Shown: positions 42,835 to 55,194 of the stretch, one piece after another
Position numbering within the stretch: the first letter of the stretch is position 1
Layout: every line of letters begins with the position of its first letter
Assembly (NCBI GenBank): GCA_038277395.1
Contig: CM076193.1
Coordinates: 180,663,335-180,727,334 of the forward strand
Length of the DNA stretch: 64,000 nucleotides
Reading direction: 5' to 3'
From: Dryocosmus kuriphilus
Taxonomy: Eukaryota; Arthropoda; Insecta; Hymenoptera; Cynipidae
The notes under the pieces: generated by a model
Seen by the model: the letters and a program-made list of their open reading frames with translations, nothing else
Told to the model about the DNA's origin: nothing
Database searches by the model: none
Position numbers and translations under genes: made by a program

Positions 42835-44246
42835 TAATATTTTTATTAATTGATGTAAAAACTTCAGCAACTGCTGTTTCAATATTTCTAATAGTTGAAT
42901 TAGCATTTGAATTAGTGGATTCAACATTTCCTGTAGCTATAACTTAAGAATTTACTGTAATGTAATAAGTTAAATAAATCTAATTTTCAACATATAATTT
43001 CTTTCTTCTTCACACCGCTCACCTGAATTAATATTAGTTTTTAAATGCAGGAGAGGATCACCACATCTTTTGATACTTCCAACATATGATTCGTGATGTT
43101 TAATAATTGAATGCAACATTTTTCAATACCTACTTGTTTCAACTATATAATGATCCTCCCCACCCTTCCAGAAACCTCCTCATCCTCCTCCTCCTCCTCC
43201 TTCTTTTTTTTCCTCAAACCGTTTAATAGTTAATTGAGGATAATTTTAGTGTTAATATCATGGAAAAAATCCCTTATACACATTTGTAAGAAATCAACCA
43301 TTTAGAAGACAAGGTTCACATCGATTATAACTATACAAGAAAAGTAGCGTGGTCGATGGTGGCGCACTCTATTCGTTATTAATCTGGTTTGCCTTTTTAT
43401 TCTTGAATTAGATTTTTTTTTAACCGGAGACAAAGAAAAATATTTTTTCCATTGATGGCAGCAGATTTTAATATAGAGAATACTTCACTAAACATGTAAT
43501 TATTGCAGTGCTTCAACTAAGTAAATTGGATTTTTAGCTTATTACTCTGTTGTGTTAAAGATAATTTCAATGTTTCTTGCAAGGAATTATAAAGTTTATG
43601 TAGCTGATTTATTTGGTAGATCGATTGCGGTTACTTTAACAATGTCAAGCAGATGGAAACAGAAATAATGCATTGAAATAAAGGAGGCTGGCCTTATTAT
43701 TTCCAATAGTAGAATCAACATATTTAGTATATATATTTTATCTCGATAATTCATAAAAACTGATCAAATAGACAAATCAAAGGTCAATAGGTTTTTCTAT
43801 TACACTATACTATATAGTTCTCTTAACAAGTTAAATTCGATGTCATTTTTAAGCATATTAAGTACTTGTATATGAAACATAATTTTAAAATGCATATCTA
43901 CTTCTTAATTTCTTTCACCCACCCTCATTTTGGTTATTATCAACACGCTAGAGACTCATCTCAGTTTTAGAGCTTCTAACTGATGGTCTAAGGCTTGTAA
44001 TCGTTGAGTGCAAGATTTTAAGTATTTTATTTAACTACAACCTCCTCCTCCTTAGTAAATATAAACAAGTTTTGAGAAAAAAATATTTTTGACAATATTT
44101 TTCTTTAGTTTCTTCATAATTTTGTCTTATATGGCAACATTTTTTTCACACTGCGTACTGCACTTTTCAACACACAAATCTTCTACAATATTTCCAATTA
44201 TAAAGTCTCTCATTTATTGAAACTACTTCATTAAAGACGTTGATCG

Positions 44247-44435
44247 GTGCATAGTTTGAGTTCTTTCAGTACAATAAATGTAGAGTTTCGAATTAAAATG
44301 GGAAGTATGAGTCCTTTTAATCAAGCTTGCTCAACTGACACCAAATTATCATCATACTGGAAACCAAAGTGCAGATTAAAATGTTTTTTAGATTTAATAA
44401 CTCTTTCACCCACTGCACCATATAGTATAATATAG
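44247..44435 (+). CDS. 62-codon ORF, right arm twin (uncertain)
   Basis: Mirror of 39,680-39,868 with two residue differences. Same reservations: no recognisable domain and equally conserved surroundings. Confidence 0.2.
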   Translation: MHSLSSFSTINVEFRIKMGSMSPFNQACSTDTKLSSYWKPKCRLKCFLDLITLSPTAPYSII

Positions 44436-44624
44436 CATAGTATAGTTTTGTATGGTGTATTGTAGTCAGCTTGACTGTTTATAATTTCAAGCTTATTTTA
44501 CTAGAGTTCACACTCGATTCCATGTCGCCAAATTACATTATTCTTATGTACATTACGATACGTTTATATTTGGATTAGGTTGTCCTCTCTTCATTAGTCG
44601 AAGATTTTTCGTAGCCTATTCCTT

Positions 44625-46165
44625 AAAGGTTCACTCGTCGATTTTTCATTGACAAAAACATTATTTAAACATTTAAAACTATGTTATAGCATTTTAGGAA
44701 TGTGTTGTAATATTTTTAAAGAATTTCGTAAAACGTAAGACTTATGTTGATCTGTCTGATTTTATCAAAAAATTAAATGTTTATATATTCCATAAGTACA
44801 TATGCATGATTCATCTCCAGTTATTTATTTTCTTTTTCATTAACTAATTCCTTAGTGGATTTCTCTTTGATATTTTCGAAGAATTGGACAAAAATCGTAA
44901 GTCTAACGTTGGTTAGGCTTAAAATTTATAAGCAAATAAATTGTTTAAAAATTCCATAGCTACGCATCACTCGTCTGACATCATCTCTTTATTAATTCCT
45001 TATTGGTTCTCCCTTTGATCTTTCTGATAGACGAGTTTCAACAATTATTTAATAAAATTATATTGCAGTAGTTTATCTTGAATAATGTGATACCAGGAGT
45101 AGATTAAAAACGACACATTTATTCTAATGTCTAAAATCATGCAGTGTAATGAGAAATGTTAAAAATCACACAAATACGTAGGTTAGACTTTAAATTCTTT
45201 TTGTATATTCTGAACTGTACCATTCCTCTTTACTTCATTTTTTATTTAGCATAGACATGAACCCTTTTTTCGAGAATCACGCTATTAAGGTAGCAAAATT
45301 TCTATAAATTGAGGATTTATTGTTTACGATTATAGGTTCACTCTTCGATTTTTATTAACAAATACATTATTTAAACATTTTAAAATTATGTTACAGCATT
45401 TTAGGAATATCTTGTAATATTTTAAAAGAATTTTTCGTAAAACATAAGACTTATTTTGATCGATCTTGATTTTATCAACCAATTAAGTATGCATCACTCC
45501 TCTCCAGTTATTTCTTTGCTTTTCATTAAATAATTTCTTACCGGATTTCCCTGTGATATTTGCTGGCAGGAGGGTGATGTCATATTTTCAAAGAATTGGA
45601 CAAAAACATAAGTCTAACGTGGGTTGGGTTTAAAATTTATAACTAAATAAATTGTTTAAACACTCCATAGCTATGCATCGAACATCATCTCTTTATTAAT
45701 TTCTTATTGTTTCTCCCTTTGATCTTTACTGATAGACGAGTTTCAACATTTATTTAATAAAATTATATTGCAGTAGTTTATCTTGAAAAGTGTGATACCA
45801 GGAGTAGATTAAAAACGACACATTTATTCTAATGTCTAAAATCATGCAGTGTAATGAGAAATATTAAAAATCACACAAAAATACGTAGGTTAGACTTTAA
45901 ATTCTTTTTGTATATTCTGAACTGTACTATTGCTCTTTATTTTTTTTTTTTTCATTTAGCATAGACATGGACCCTTTTTTCGAGAATCACGCTATTAACG
46001 TTGCAAAATTTTGTATAAATTGATTATTTATTGTTTACGAATGGTATTAGTAACACCTCTCAGACGACGTCATACCATTATAGGTATGTGTTGTCATATT
46101 TTTTAAGAATTTCGTAAAACATAAGGCTTACATTGATCAGTCTTTGATTTTATCAACAAATGAGT
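44625..46165. repeat. ~680-710-bp tandem repeat in the right arm
   Basis: Inverted counterpart of 37,975-39,520. Unit borders, marked by 'gattttatcaa', lie near 44,758, 45,469 and 46,148. Units contain 'ctgatagacgagtttcaa' and 'gaactgtac' blocks. The two internal units of this arm are more alike (for example 'gtgataccaggagtagatt' in both) than either is to the left arm, indicating homogenisation within the arm. Confidence 0.8.
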
Positions 46166-47487
46166 AAAATATTTTTTAGATATCATACTGCAACCTAAGA
46201 GAAGAACAGAGAGATATCTTTATTATTTTATGCTAAATCTTGAAAGCATAATAGGCGAATCTTCAGATCATAAGAGAGAGATTGAGGTGTTTAAAAAAGA
46301 ACGAATGTGAAACATCTTAATAAAATGTATGTAGCTTTTTATCTCAAGCTTCGGAAATGTCGATACTATAATATTATTATGATTGTTATTATTCAATAAC
46401 ATTTAGCGTTTACCAGACTCTTTACTGCAATATGATACCCTCGAGAACCTTATCGCTAGGGATGTTTGCATATTCTTTAATAATTTCTGAGATAACTATT
46501 CTCTAATTTTATATTATTGTAACATGCAACATATAATCCCTGACCATTAGAAAGGATTCATTTTTAGACGCATTTTTTACCCATATGCTAGTTGATTGGC
46601 TACAAATATTTTCTAATAAACTATATTACACAGTAGCTTTAGTGAGAGTAAAATCATTATTCTTAATAAAATGCCTTATAATGTCTTATCTTAAACCTCG
46701 CAAATGTTGAGTGTCGTGTTTTATGTGATATGCATTGAGGTAAAAAGTCATGAAGAGCTTATGATACAGAGTGAGAGATGGCTTTTACAGACACCATATT
46801 TTAGTGCTTCTTCTACTGCTAAAAAATCTCTGGTCTATTAATATAATCCCCTCTTTCTCCGTAAAGTTCTAGAACCATACTACAGGTTTAAACACATCTG
46901 CGATTTAAACGTCTTAAAACACAATTCATTTAGTGACTTGAAGTAGTTTTCCGAAAAATTCTTTCTCCTAATACGCAGCATTATTTTCTAGAAGCTTGTA
47001 AGAAGACAGAAAGATATGTTCACACACTCGTTATCTGAAAGTGCTAGAGAAGTTCATTACAGTGTCCAGACGCAGTCCTGACGATTTAGAACGTTAGAAA
47101 CGTATTTTAAAGAGAATCAACGAGAGAATTTCTAGAAGCTGATAGAGGTGGGATGGAAGGAGGTTGAGGGGGAAGGGAGAGTTGTTTGCGACACTTTTGC
47201 GGTTCTCGCCATTACGTCAGTATCAATGATATCATCGAAGCTTAGCAAGACATTGTAGACCAGCTACTGGCTATAGAAGTTCTAGAAGGGGGGAGAGGGG
47301 AAGGGGAAGTGTTGCGTCCAGATCCCAATTTCGTGCATAATGACGTCACATCGAATATTCGCTACAAAAAAAAGAAGCGGTAGCATGCGACAGTTTTTCT
47401 CGCGAAACTCGACTTCACCTCTCGACAATGCCTACTTTCCCGTATGGTTTGTTCGAAATTTGCAAGCCTATCAGCAGAATCCCCCTT

Positions 47488-49892
47488 GCTAATAAGCAAA
47501 CATGCCGCTGCGGAAATGTGACACCCTCATACAACCTATTTTCGCAACGGATTCCTGTGAGACGATACTCTGCCAGCTCTTATAACACAAGAAACTGGTA
47601 CAACAAACAAATTCATTCAGACTTTGCAAAACTCAGTCCCAATCGAAAATTCTTTCTGTTGCGAAAATTTGATTAGCAATCGATTCATTTGAAATGAACT
47701 ACCAATTGTCTCAAAAACCAACTGAAGTGTTGTTTCTCATTTTTGAGAATTCATTTCTCAGACTGAAACCTTACTTATATTTTTTCAAAGCATCCATGTG
47801 GTTAAAACTCGAGACGGATTAGAAAACTTCGAAAATAATGATTGCTTCGCATGAAACATTATCGCCTTTTAGTACTAGGAGCGTGACCGGCGCTTTTTTT
47901 AGATTCTTAAAGACCTGTCGATCGTTGCACTAATTATTTGCTAAAATTTACAAAGATATACTGATTCTCTCGAAGACTATCACTCGTATGAAAAAATGTC
48001 CTCTAAAACATAAAAAAAAATGTGTATCTCGACTGAGGTTCTTCCAATTTGTGTCAACGATTTTGGCAAAGTCTGCGTAATGAATAATCTAGGACCAAAA
48101 AACCTTGATTTTAAGGGTTTTTCCAGATAATCGATTGTATCATACATATTCCGCGAAAACTATTAACTTGTCGAAAAAAATATTACAAACGAAATATTGT
48201 AACTCCGATCAGATGTACTTTCTCAAAACTTCCAATATCCATGATAATATATGTGCGTAATTGGTTGGGACAGATCTAACATAAAATCGTGACCACAATC
48301 GCATTTCGTAACATATTCTTCGTCTTTTCTTCTCTACTGTTTCTCATCCCTACATCGCAAAAGTCACTCTTTTTCTCGAAAATATAATGGGGACTTCTTA
48401 TAGATCATCAACCTGTATTCTACAAAAAAGGATGTAATTTTGTCAAAAACCAGCTACATAACTTTTAGTGTAAAACATTTTTTTTCGGAAATTCTTAATA
48501 ATCTTATCGATATAAACAAGCAACAAAGAAGCTTACATTTATCATTCAATGGTTAGAAAATTGTATGGTTTAAACAACAGCTGAATAATCGACTAGTCGC
48601 AACATTTTCACTATCATATACGTAATAGCGCATTCAAAAGTACACTAAGTATCCAATAAAGTTACTCCTTAAATCCTCTCCCTTGCCTCGATGAAATTTT
48701 TTCAGCTATCCGATACACTTCATCCGTGAAAAATACAAGGATACTAGTAGTATAGGAGCGATTTTAAACCTACTTGAATAACAAACAATACTATATAAGA
48801 TCTAAATTATCATAAATTAGAAAATCCATAATACCATGGATTCCCACTACGTAAAATCAGAGATTATGGTCTTTCAACTCCTGAAATAAGTAAAATGAGA
48901 AGCGCACATTTATTAAACTAATTTACTATCGCCAATCCCTCGTGTAGTAATTTCTGGTTTAACATCAATTATTACAAAGACAAAGATAAAATCCAATGAG
49001 AGAAATTTACCCTCAACATCCTTGTAAACAAAAACGTAAAGGACTGATCAAATATTTTAGAACATGTTTTATAATGTTATCGAGTTATAGAAGTCCAAGA
49101 TTACTGGATCTCTTACGAATACATACACCCTTAAAGCAAAATTTAGAACAATATAAGTTTCTATATAATCTCTTGGACTTTGATGAAATCAGAATATAAC
49201 ATTTAAACTGATAAATTACTACGATTATCTGATTTTGTTTTACTCGAAGAAAATCAGATTTCATGAGGTAAAAAATGGAACTTTCGAACACGATTGATCC
49301 CAAATTTTCAGCATCAGTTTTACTGATGCAATCTAGATTCCCTTTTTATGGAAGTTTAAATTGGTTTCTGAATTATTTTTGAATACACCATCTTGTACCA
49401 TTTTTCACCACAGCGACATACAACAGATTATAATTTCTTATTTTATTCAAGCCATCCTTTCTGAGCTTTGTGATTGCAAAACAGGCTTAGTGCGCCAGGT
49501 GAACTTGTATCCAAACGCCCTATATAAACGAAATTCGAGTCAGTCATTAAGCAAAGTAACCCGCTTTGAAAGGGTTTTCTCTTTATATTGTCCTATCTTT
49601 TACGTGAGTTCTCTTTCTAATATAAAATTCGTCCTCACTATACCTTAATTAAAAAGTTCCGAACTGCAAAGTCTCCAAATCATTATTTCAATTCTTCTAA
49701 AGAACCATATTTTGTAAAGAAGTCCCCCCTTTTGACTGACGGTAGGTATGGTCAGTCTTTTCTACCGATTGTAAAAACTTACCTATTTATCTACTTAACC
49801 CTTATTCTTTCTTTTTTCTCTTCAATAATACTTTGCGACTTTGCCGTTGAAGTTTTCATTAAACTAACAGTTCCCGGTTTCATATTTTTTAG
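47488..49892. other. AT-rich intergenic DNA, no gene recognised
   Basis: No transposon ends, tandem repeats or coding motifs are recognised. The longest open frames (72-95 codons near 49,085-49,648) have no recognisable domain. Confidence 0.35.
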
Positions 49893-51133
49893 ACATTGCC
49901 CTCAGAGAAGGTAGATTTAAAAAAATTTGCTTTCGCGATTTCATGAAATCACCACGTTTGAGACCCCCTTGAGTCAGAAAAAACGGTTTTACTGACGGTG
50001 TCTGTCTGTCTTTGTCGTCGTCGTTGTCGTCGTTTGTCGTCGACGTTGGCGTTGTCGTCAGTCGTTGGCGTTGTCGTCGTCTGTGATCGCGATAACTTTC
50101 GAAGGACTAACGGATTGGAGTGCGGCTTTGGTTACACTTCTTGAAGTGGTAAAGAGATAGGACAGTTTCGTTAACCAGCGGTTTTGACCAACAGTTATGG
50201 TTTTAACCATCAAAAACGGTTTTCACAAAATCAAAAAATCCATTTTCCGGCTAAACTATGAGAGATACAAAAAAAAATGTAAGAAAGTAAAATTGTTCAC
50301 CTCAAAAAAATCTACAAATTTTATCTTAACCGTTTTTTGATAAAATGAACGGTTTTTGTTTTAATCAAGAAAACGCTATTAAAATTAAAAAACTCTGGTT
50401 TCCCGCCCAAATATTCAAGATAAAAAAAATGGTAAACAACAAAGTTGTTCAGTTCAAAGATATCTACAAATTTTGTTTTAACCATTTTTTGATAAAATGC
50501 ACGGTTTTGGTTTTAATCGATAAAACGTTATTAAAAATCAAAAATTTCAAATTTCCCGCCAAACTATGCAAGATACGGAAAAATAATAATAAACCAAGTT
50601 ATTCGCCTCAAAAAGATCTACAAATTTTCTCTCTATCATTTTTTTGAGCAGACGCGTAGTTTTTGAGTTATTCGTGAAATATGTTATGAAATGTAAAGAA
50701 AACCACTTTTCAGCAAAACTATGCAAGATATGAGAAAATATTAACAAGCAGAATTGTTCACCTTGGAAAGAGCTGCAAAATTTATTTATAAGACTCATCG
50801 TTTTACTTTTAAGAATCGAAATCCTGTATTGTGTAAATTTGGAAAATCACAAAAAAACTTTACCAATCTACAATGTCTTTTAAAACAATGTAATTATCGA
50901 GCGCGAGTGTCATGATGAGAATGTATTCCTTAAGGGCGATAGAGCCTTAAGTAAAATAATTTGTTTTGTAATTTTTAATGTAAAGGTTTATACGATCCAT
51001 AAACACCGAGCGCGTAGCGCGAGGTTAATAAACTATCGAGCGCGAAGCGCGAGTGCCAACAGACGAGCGTCCATACTTCGCGCGAAGCGCGGCGCGCGAT
51101 GAGAATGTGCCCGCAAAGCGGGCAGATTTTTTT
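49893..51133 (+). mobile_element. Helentron-like non-autonomous repeat, copy 3
   Basis: Very close to copy 2. It has a degraded 5' end (acattgccctcagagaagg), the GTCGTC block (50,010-50,080), four ~150-bp subrepeats, the CCTTAAG-arm stem (50,930-50,953) and a tail with GCGCGTAGCGCGAG and GAGCGCGAAGCGCGAG. It closes with GATGAGAATGT and a GCCCGCAAAGCGGGC stem-loop followed by AGATTTTTTT. The 3' loop is AAA instead of GTA while both stem arms are unchanged. No protein encoded. Confidence 0.65.
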
Positions 51134-52613
51134 CTCTCATTTTTGAGAATTTTTTCTAAAACCTTGCTTTCCTTATACTTACCAACCTTAATAATGTCAA
51201 TTATAATATTAGTTCCCTTAATTATGGCTTTGAATTCGCGTCCGTTTGGGTACGTTCATGACCCCGCCAACCTCACTAAACTCCCCATTACCTTGCGAAT
51301 AATAGAACCTTGTAATATGGCACGTACCGAACGTGTGCACATGTGTGATATAAACCACTTTACAGGCACATATAAAACAAATGCATTAGAAACATGCGAG
51401 TCTTGAGTATAATCAAAATAATTCTGTCTGGAGGAATTTTGGTGGAAATAAAATACGCAAAAGAACTTGGCAACTTGGGGAACTACATGTCTTATCCAAA
51501 AATCTTCCCCTATGAACTTGAACCTTTTGAAATCGGCGCAATGTTATACTTCGCCGCCTTTTGCCCACGTTCTTACGCTTTCTCTTTTAATTTAATCTCG
51601 CTCTTCGAAATGCCTGAAAATCGTCTACAGGTCTGGCTTGAAAATTCTCAACATTTTGCACTTTGTATATAATGTGCTTTCGCGTGAAAGAGCTTCCGAT
51701 GCCACTGGAACTTTATACCCGTTCCTGTGGGATTCGATATATAAGTATATTTGCTGACCCGGTGTAAAGAAGCCGTTGCTGCCACAAGGATGTTTTAAAA
51801 GTGACGCTTCGGTGAAATTACGATTCGTAGAGTGAGATAAGAGTTTTTTACGTGCTACGGAAAGATTACCCGATAAGGTAATTGCCCGAAAGGAAATTGC
51901 GATACAGGATAAATTAATCAAAAAATTTGTCGAGGACTTCAAGCTGGAAAAATTTAAATGCGAATGAGATGCAATTAAACACAGTCTTCCAGTTGTTTTG
52001 AATGATTCTGAAGAGAGGCCAAACATGTTTCAATTTAAAAAAACTCCCCCAAAAAAGAGTCTTTATTTGAAACGATTTTGGAGTATTTTCTGTACAAAAA
52101 GTATATTCAATAAATCATTTAATTCGAATCTCCCAAGGAGGTAAAACATATTATTAAAATTCAGTTTGCCGAATGAGATTATGTGAGAGTGCAGCTGGTA
52201 AACTTTAAAACTTCTGAATAGACTCTTTCCTCTCATCCGTTTCAAAACTTAGTTGTTTCTTTGTAGTCCTGCATATTGAACTTGGGCGGAGTGCTTTTTG
52301 AAGAACCGAATTTATTGGCATCGCGGGGAATCGAAAGATAATAAGCTCTGCGTGCCTGATATAAATAAAGTTATTTTCTCGGGCGTAAATTTTCCATTTG
52401 CCAGCGCCTCCAAGGAGAATTATTTAAAATGCGCGTATCCAGTACACTGTAAAAAAAGCTTGGTTTGAATATTTAAGCCACTCAGCTGATTTGTGAAATT
52501 AGCTCCGATTTCATGAGTTAAAATAACCTGCAACAAAAAACAAACTACTCTCCTTGGGAATTGAGTTTTAAGGATGATTATCCTTACAATTTTGTTTAGG
52601 TATTGTTTGTTTT
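51134..52613. other. Intergenic DNA with unrecognised open frames
   Basis: Composition is more balanced than the flanks. It holds open frames of 92 codons (+, 51,394-51,672) and 133 codons (-, 51,625-52,026). Neither shows a recognisable domain, and they overlap on opposite strands. Nothing can be assigned. Confidence 0.3.
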
Positions 52614-53080
52614 ACATTCTCATCTCAATGAGAAGGTTATTAGTTTTAATGTGAAAATTGACTTTCGCGGATTTCATGAAATATCGACGGTTTGAGGCCC
52701 CTTGAATTTCGAAAAAATGGGTTTTTAAACGATTGTGTCTGTCCTTGTCTGTCGTTGTTTTTGGTCGTTTGTCGTTTATTTTTTGTCAGTCGTGTGTTTA
52801 TATACGGATAACTTTCGAAAAACCTAATTTGGATTGATTTCACTTTAAAGCATCATACTTATTTAAGGCCTAAAAAGAAAGGTCGAGTTTTTTGACCAGC
52901 CGTTCTGGTTTTAATCCATTCGAAAACTGCTTTTCGAAAAATTAAACATTCAATTTTTCGGTCAAAACTATTCGAGATACGAAAGAAACATTGAAGAGCA
53001 AAGTTGTTCCATCTTTTGAAACAAGATCTACATATTTTCTTTATATCATTTTTTCATAAGAAACCGCGTTGTAGAAATTT
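52614..53080 (+). mobile_element. Helentron-like repeat, copy 4, 5' part
   Basis: Starts with ACATTCTCATCTCAATGAGA and the 'gactttcgcggatttcatg' block. The microsatellite block has decayed to GTCGTTTGTCG, followed by 'ggataactttcgaaa'. The family match stops near 53,080 in the second subrepeat and seems to resume as about 70 bp at 54,413-54,480 ('cttttcagcaaaactat'), implying an insertion. Confidence 0.55.
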
Positions 53081-54412
53081 TAAAAGGGTTTAGGGATAGG
53101 GATCCTCGGCCAGGGTTTTCTCGTTAGAAAGTCGGAGCACCAGTCGGGGATATATTAGCTAGAATCCCGGTCTACGTATAGGTTTACGCTTTATAAGCTC
53201 TTGCGCTGACTAGAAACATCTGGGTCGGGTTTCAAGCTCGACGCCCTTGCCTGGACCCATACTAGACCCCCCCCGCATAGTGTCTAATTAATAAAAATAA
53301 TATTATTTCACGTTGCATGCTATTATTTTAAATACTCTATTCTGTTAACATTATTTAAGGTAAACTATTTAATTCACTATTAATTGTACACAATCACGTA
53401 TTTAACATCTTACCACTAATTATAATCGTACGTATCTTAAAATTGTTTATTCGCTATCAGGATCGAACACCCCCTTAATTCGCATTCCTAAGTCCTACTC
53501 CTAACTCTTCCTAACGTCGCTAAAGCCTCACGGCTAACTTTAACATTTGTCTTAGTGACGGGAAGAAAAATCGAAAATCTTAAAAGCTATTTTTTTCTGC
53601 GGCAGGAGGCTCGTTTTTTGACAAATGTTTGTGATGCCCATTTCATCTCAAAAATTTGTTTAGGCTTTAGCGATATTGATTTGAATCAATTTATGGACTC
53701 AAAAATTTCTCCTTTTTTGGTAATGACAGAAGACATGCTTTATTTAAGTATAAAAATTAGGAAAATTTTTTATGTGATTTATGTAAATTTCTAAATCTAA
53801 AATTTTAAAAAATTCATTATTCTCAACTAATACCAAAACTACACAAATGTTTAAAATTCACAATATATATTCAGTTCTTGTACAATTTCAAAATATTTGA
53901 AAGATGACAAAATTTCCTCTGTTGCTAAAACACCCGAAAAAAGAAAATTCGGTGTTATAATGAGAGTAACAATAATCATCGATAATTTGAAAATTCGAGA
54001 GTTTCATAATTTTGGGAATTTTAATTTCCAGAGTTTTATAATGTCGGAAATTCAAGAATATTAAATTTCGATAATTTAATTTGAAATATATACTTATTTT
54101 AAATTATTTCATGTTTTCAGCGATTTAGTTACATTTCCATATATTAAATAAAAATTAAAATGACCACAATATATAACTTACTTAATTAATTTTTAGCAAT
54201 TAGCTGGGACCTCGTTAGTGCCTGATGTATAAATAATAACAGATAGGGCTTGGCTAGATGTAAAATTTCGCCAAATCCACCTAAAAGAGGCATTCTCACG
54301 AATCCCTCGTGAATTTGTAACCGGCTGGTGTTTGCTAGACCAGTTTCTCTAGCTAGGGCCCGACCAAACGTCTGACTTCAAATGGGGACAAACCGGCGAT
54401 TTCTACACGGGA
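53081..54412. other. 1.33 kb sequence interrupting Helentron-like copy 4
   Basis: GC-richer ends (53,090-53,275 and 54,290-54,410) surround an AT-rich middle. The right end contains 'gggcccgaccaaacgtctga', similar to the GTCGGGCC repeat at 30.3 and 35.5 kb. No terminal repeat or coding sequence is recognised. This could be another non-autonomous element. Confidence 0.35.
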
Positions 54413-55034
54413 AGCATAGTTTTTTAAATTGTTGCGTGAAAGATATTATTGAATATAATAAATCCACTTTTCAGCAAAACTATACTGTTAGAAAATTCTG
54501 TGAAAATTTAAGCACTTTAAAATTACAAATGTAACTTAAAATTTCAGTTACTGGCAACGACTGAATGAGTGATTTTCATGCATTTGTAACTGAAAGTTCC
54601 AATTATGAAAAATCTTTTTTTTATGACATTTTGTATTTTTTTTTTTGTGTTAACTAGTAGTATTTTTAATTTACTTTTATAAATAAATTGTATAGTTTTT
54701 ACCGTACTATATTCCACAGATATTTGATACTATATAATTCACAGAATAATGAAAGTAGAATTCAAAAGCTCAACCTAACCTATAAGTCACAGCCACTATA
54801 TTTTCATTTTAGGATTCTAACATGATCTGGATAAAGATAATTCACCTAAAAAGTCAAAAAACCTTCATCAAAGGGAAATACAAGGTAAATTAGACCCATT
54901 TAAACTGAAATAATTTATTAAAGTGGAAGCTGAAATGATCATACTCGAAATTTTCCTTGTTCGAACTTTAATGTACACCGTACATGAATTTAGTGTACGT
55001 GAGTGGAAAAAAAAACTTCCATACATGTGCATTA

Positions 55035-55194
55035 AAATTCAGTCATATTTTTCTAATAGTGTATGCGAGACACGAAAAAAAATGTTAAGGAACAAAGTTA
55101 TCCACCTCAAAAAGATTTACAAATTGGCTTTATACCATTTTTTTATAAGGCGCAAACTTTTTCTGTTAATCGTGAAAAATATTGTATTATAAAG
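55035..55194 (+). mobile_element. Helentron-like repeat, body fragment (copy 5)
   Basis: Part of the ~150-bp subrepeat region ('gttatccacctcaaaaaga', 'cgtgaaaaatattgt') in plus orientation. It is fused at 55,195 to the 3' terminus of a minus-oriented full copy. The preceding stretch (54,481-55,034) shows nothing I can name. Confidence 0.45.

Larger units (their letters stand above)
42079..47487 (+). repeat. Right arm of the 11.5 kb giant inverted repeat
   Basis: Inverted partner of 35,986-42,033. It ends with CAGAATCCCCCTT, the exact reverse complement of the left terminal 13 bp. Identity varies along the arm: near 44.15-44.45 kb the arms are almost identical, while the outer 600 bp and the repeat array are clearly diverged. 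The right arm has about 90 bp near 47,385-47,474 without a counterpart in the left. I could not identify a target-site duplication. Confidence 0.9.

Noticed and set aside
35986..47487. Maverick/Polinton or DNA virus relic as explanation of the giant inverted repeat
   Set aside because: No polymerase B, integrase, ATPase, protease or capsid gene is readable; the space is filled by repeats and two small ORFs.
35986..47487. Purely artefactual inverted duplication (chimeric read)
   Set aside because: The arms differ by many substitutions and indels, and only the left has a Tc1 insertion with a ~170-bp replacement. Read-level proof is still lacking.
47428..47676. 82-codon frame at the right end of the palindrome
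   Set aside because: It starts inside the right terminus and runs into flanking DNA; the left terminus has no counterpart.
51394..52026. 92-codon plus and 133-codon minus frames as host genes
   Set aside because: They overlap on opposite strands, lack recognisable domains and sit between repeats.
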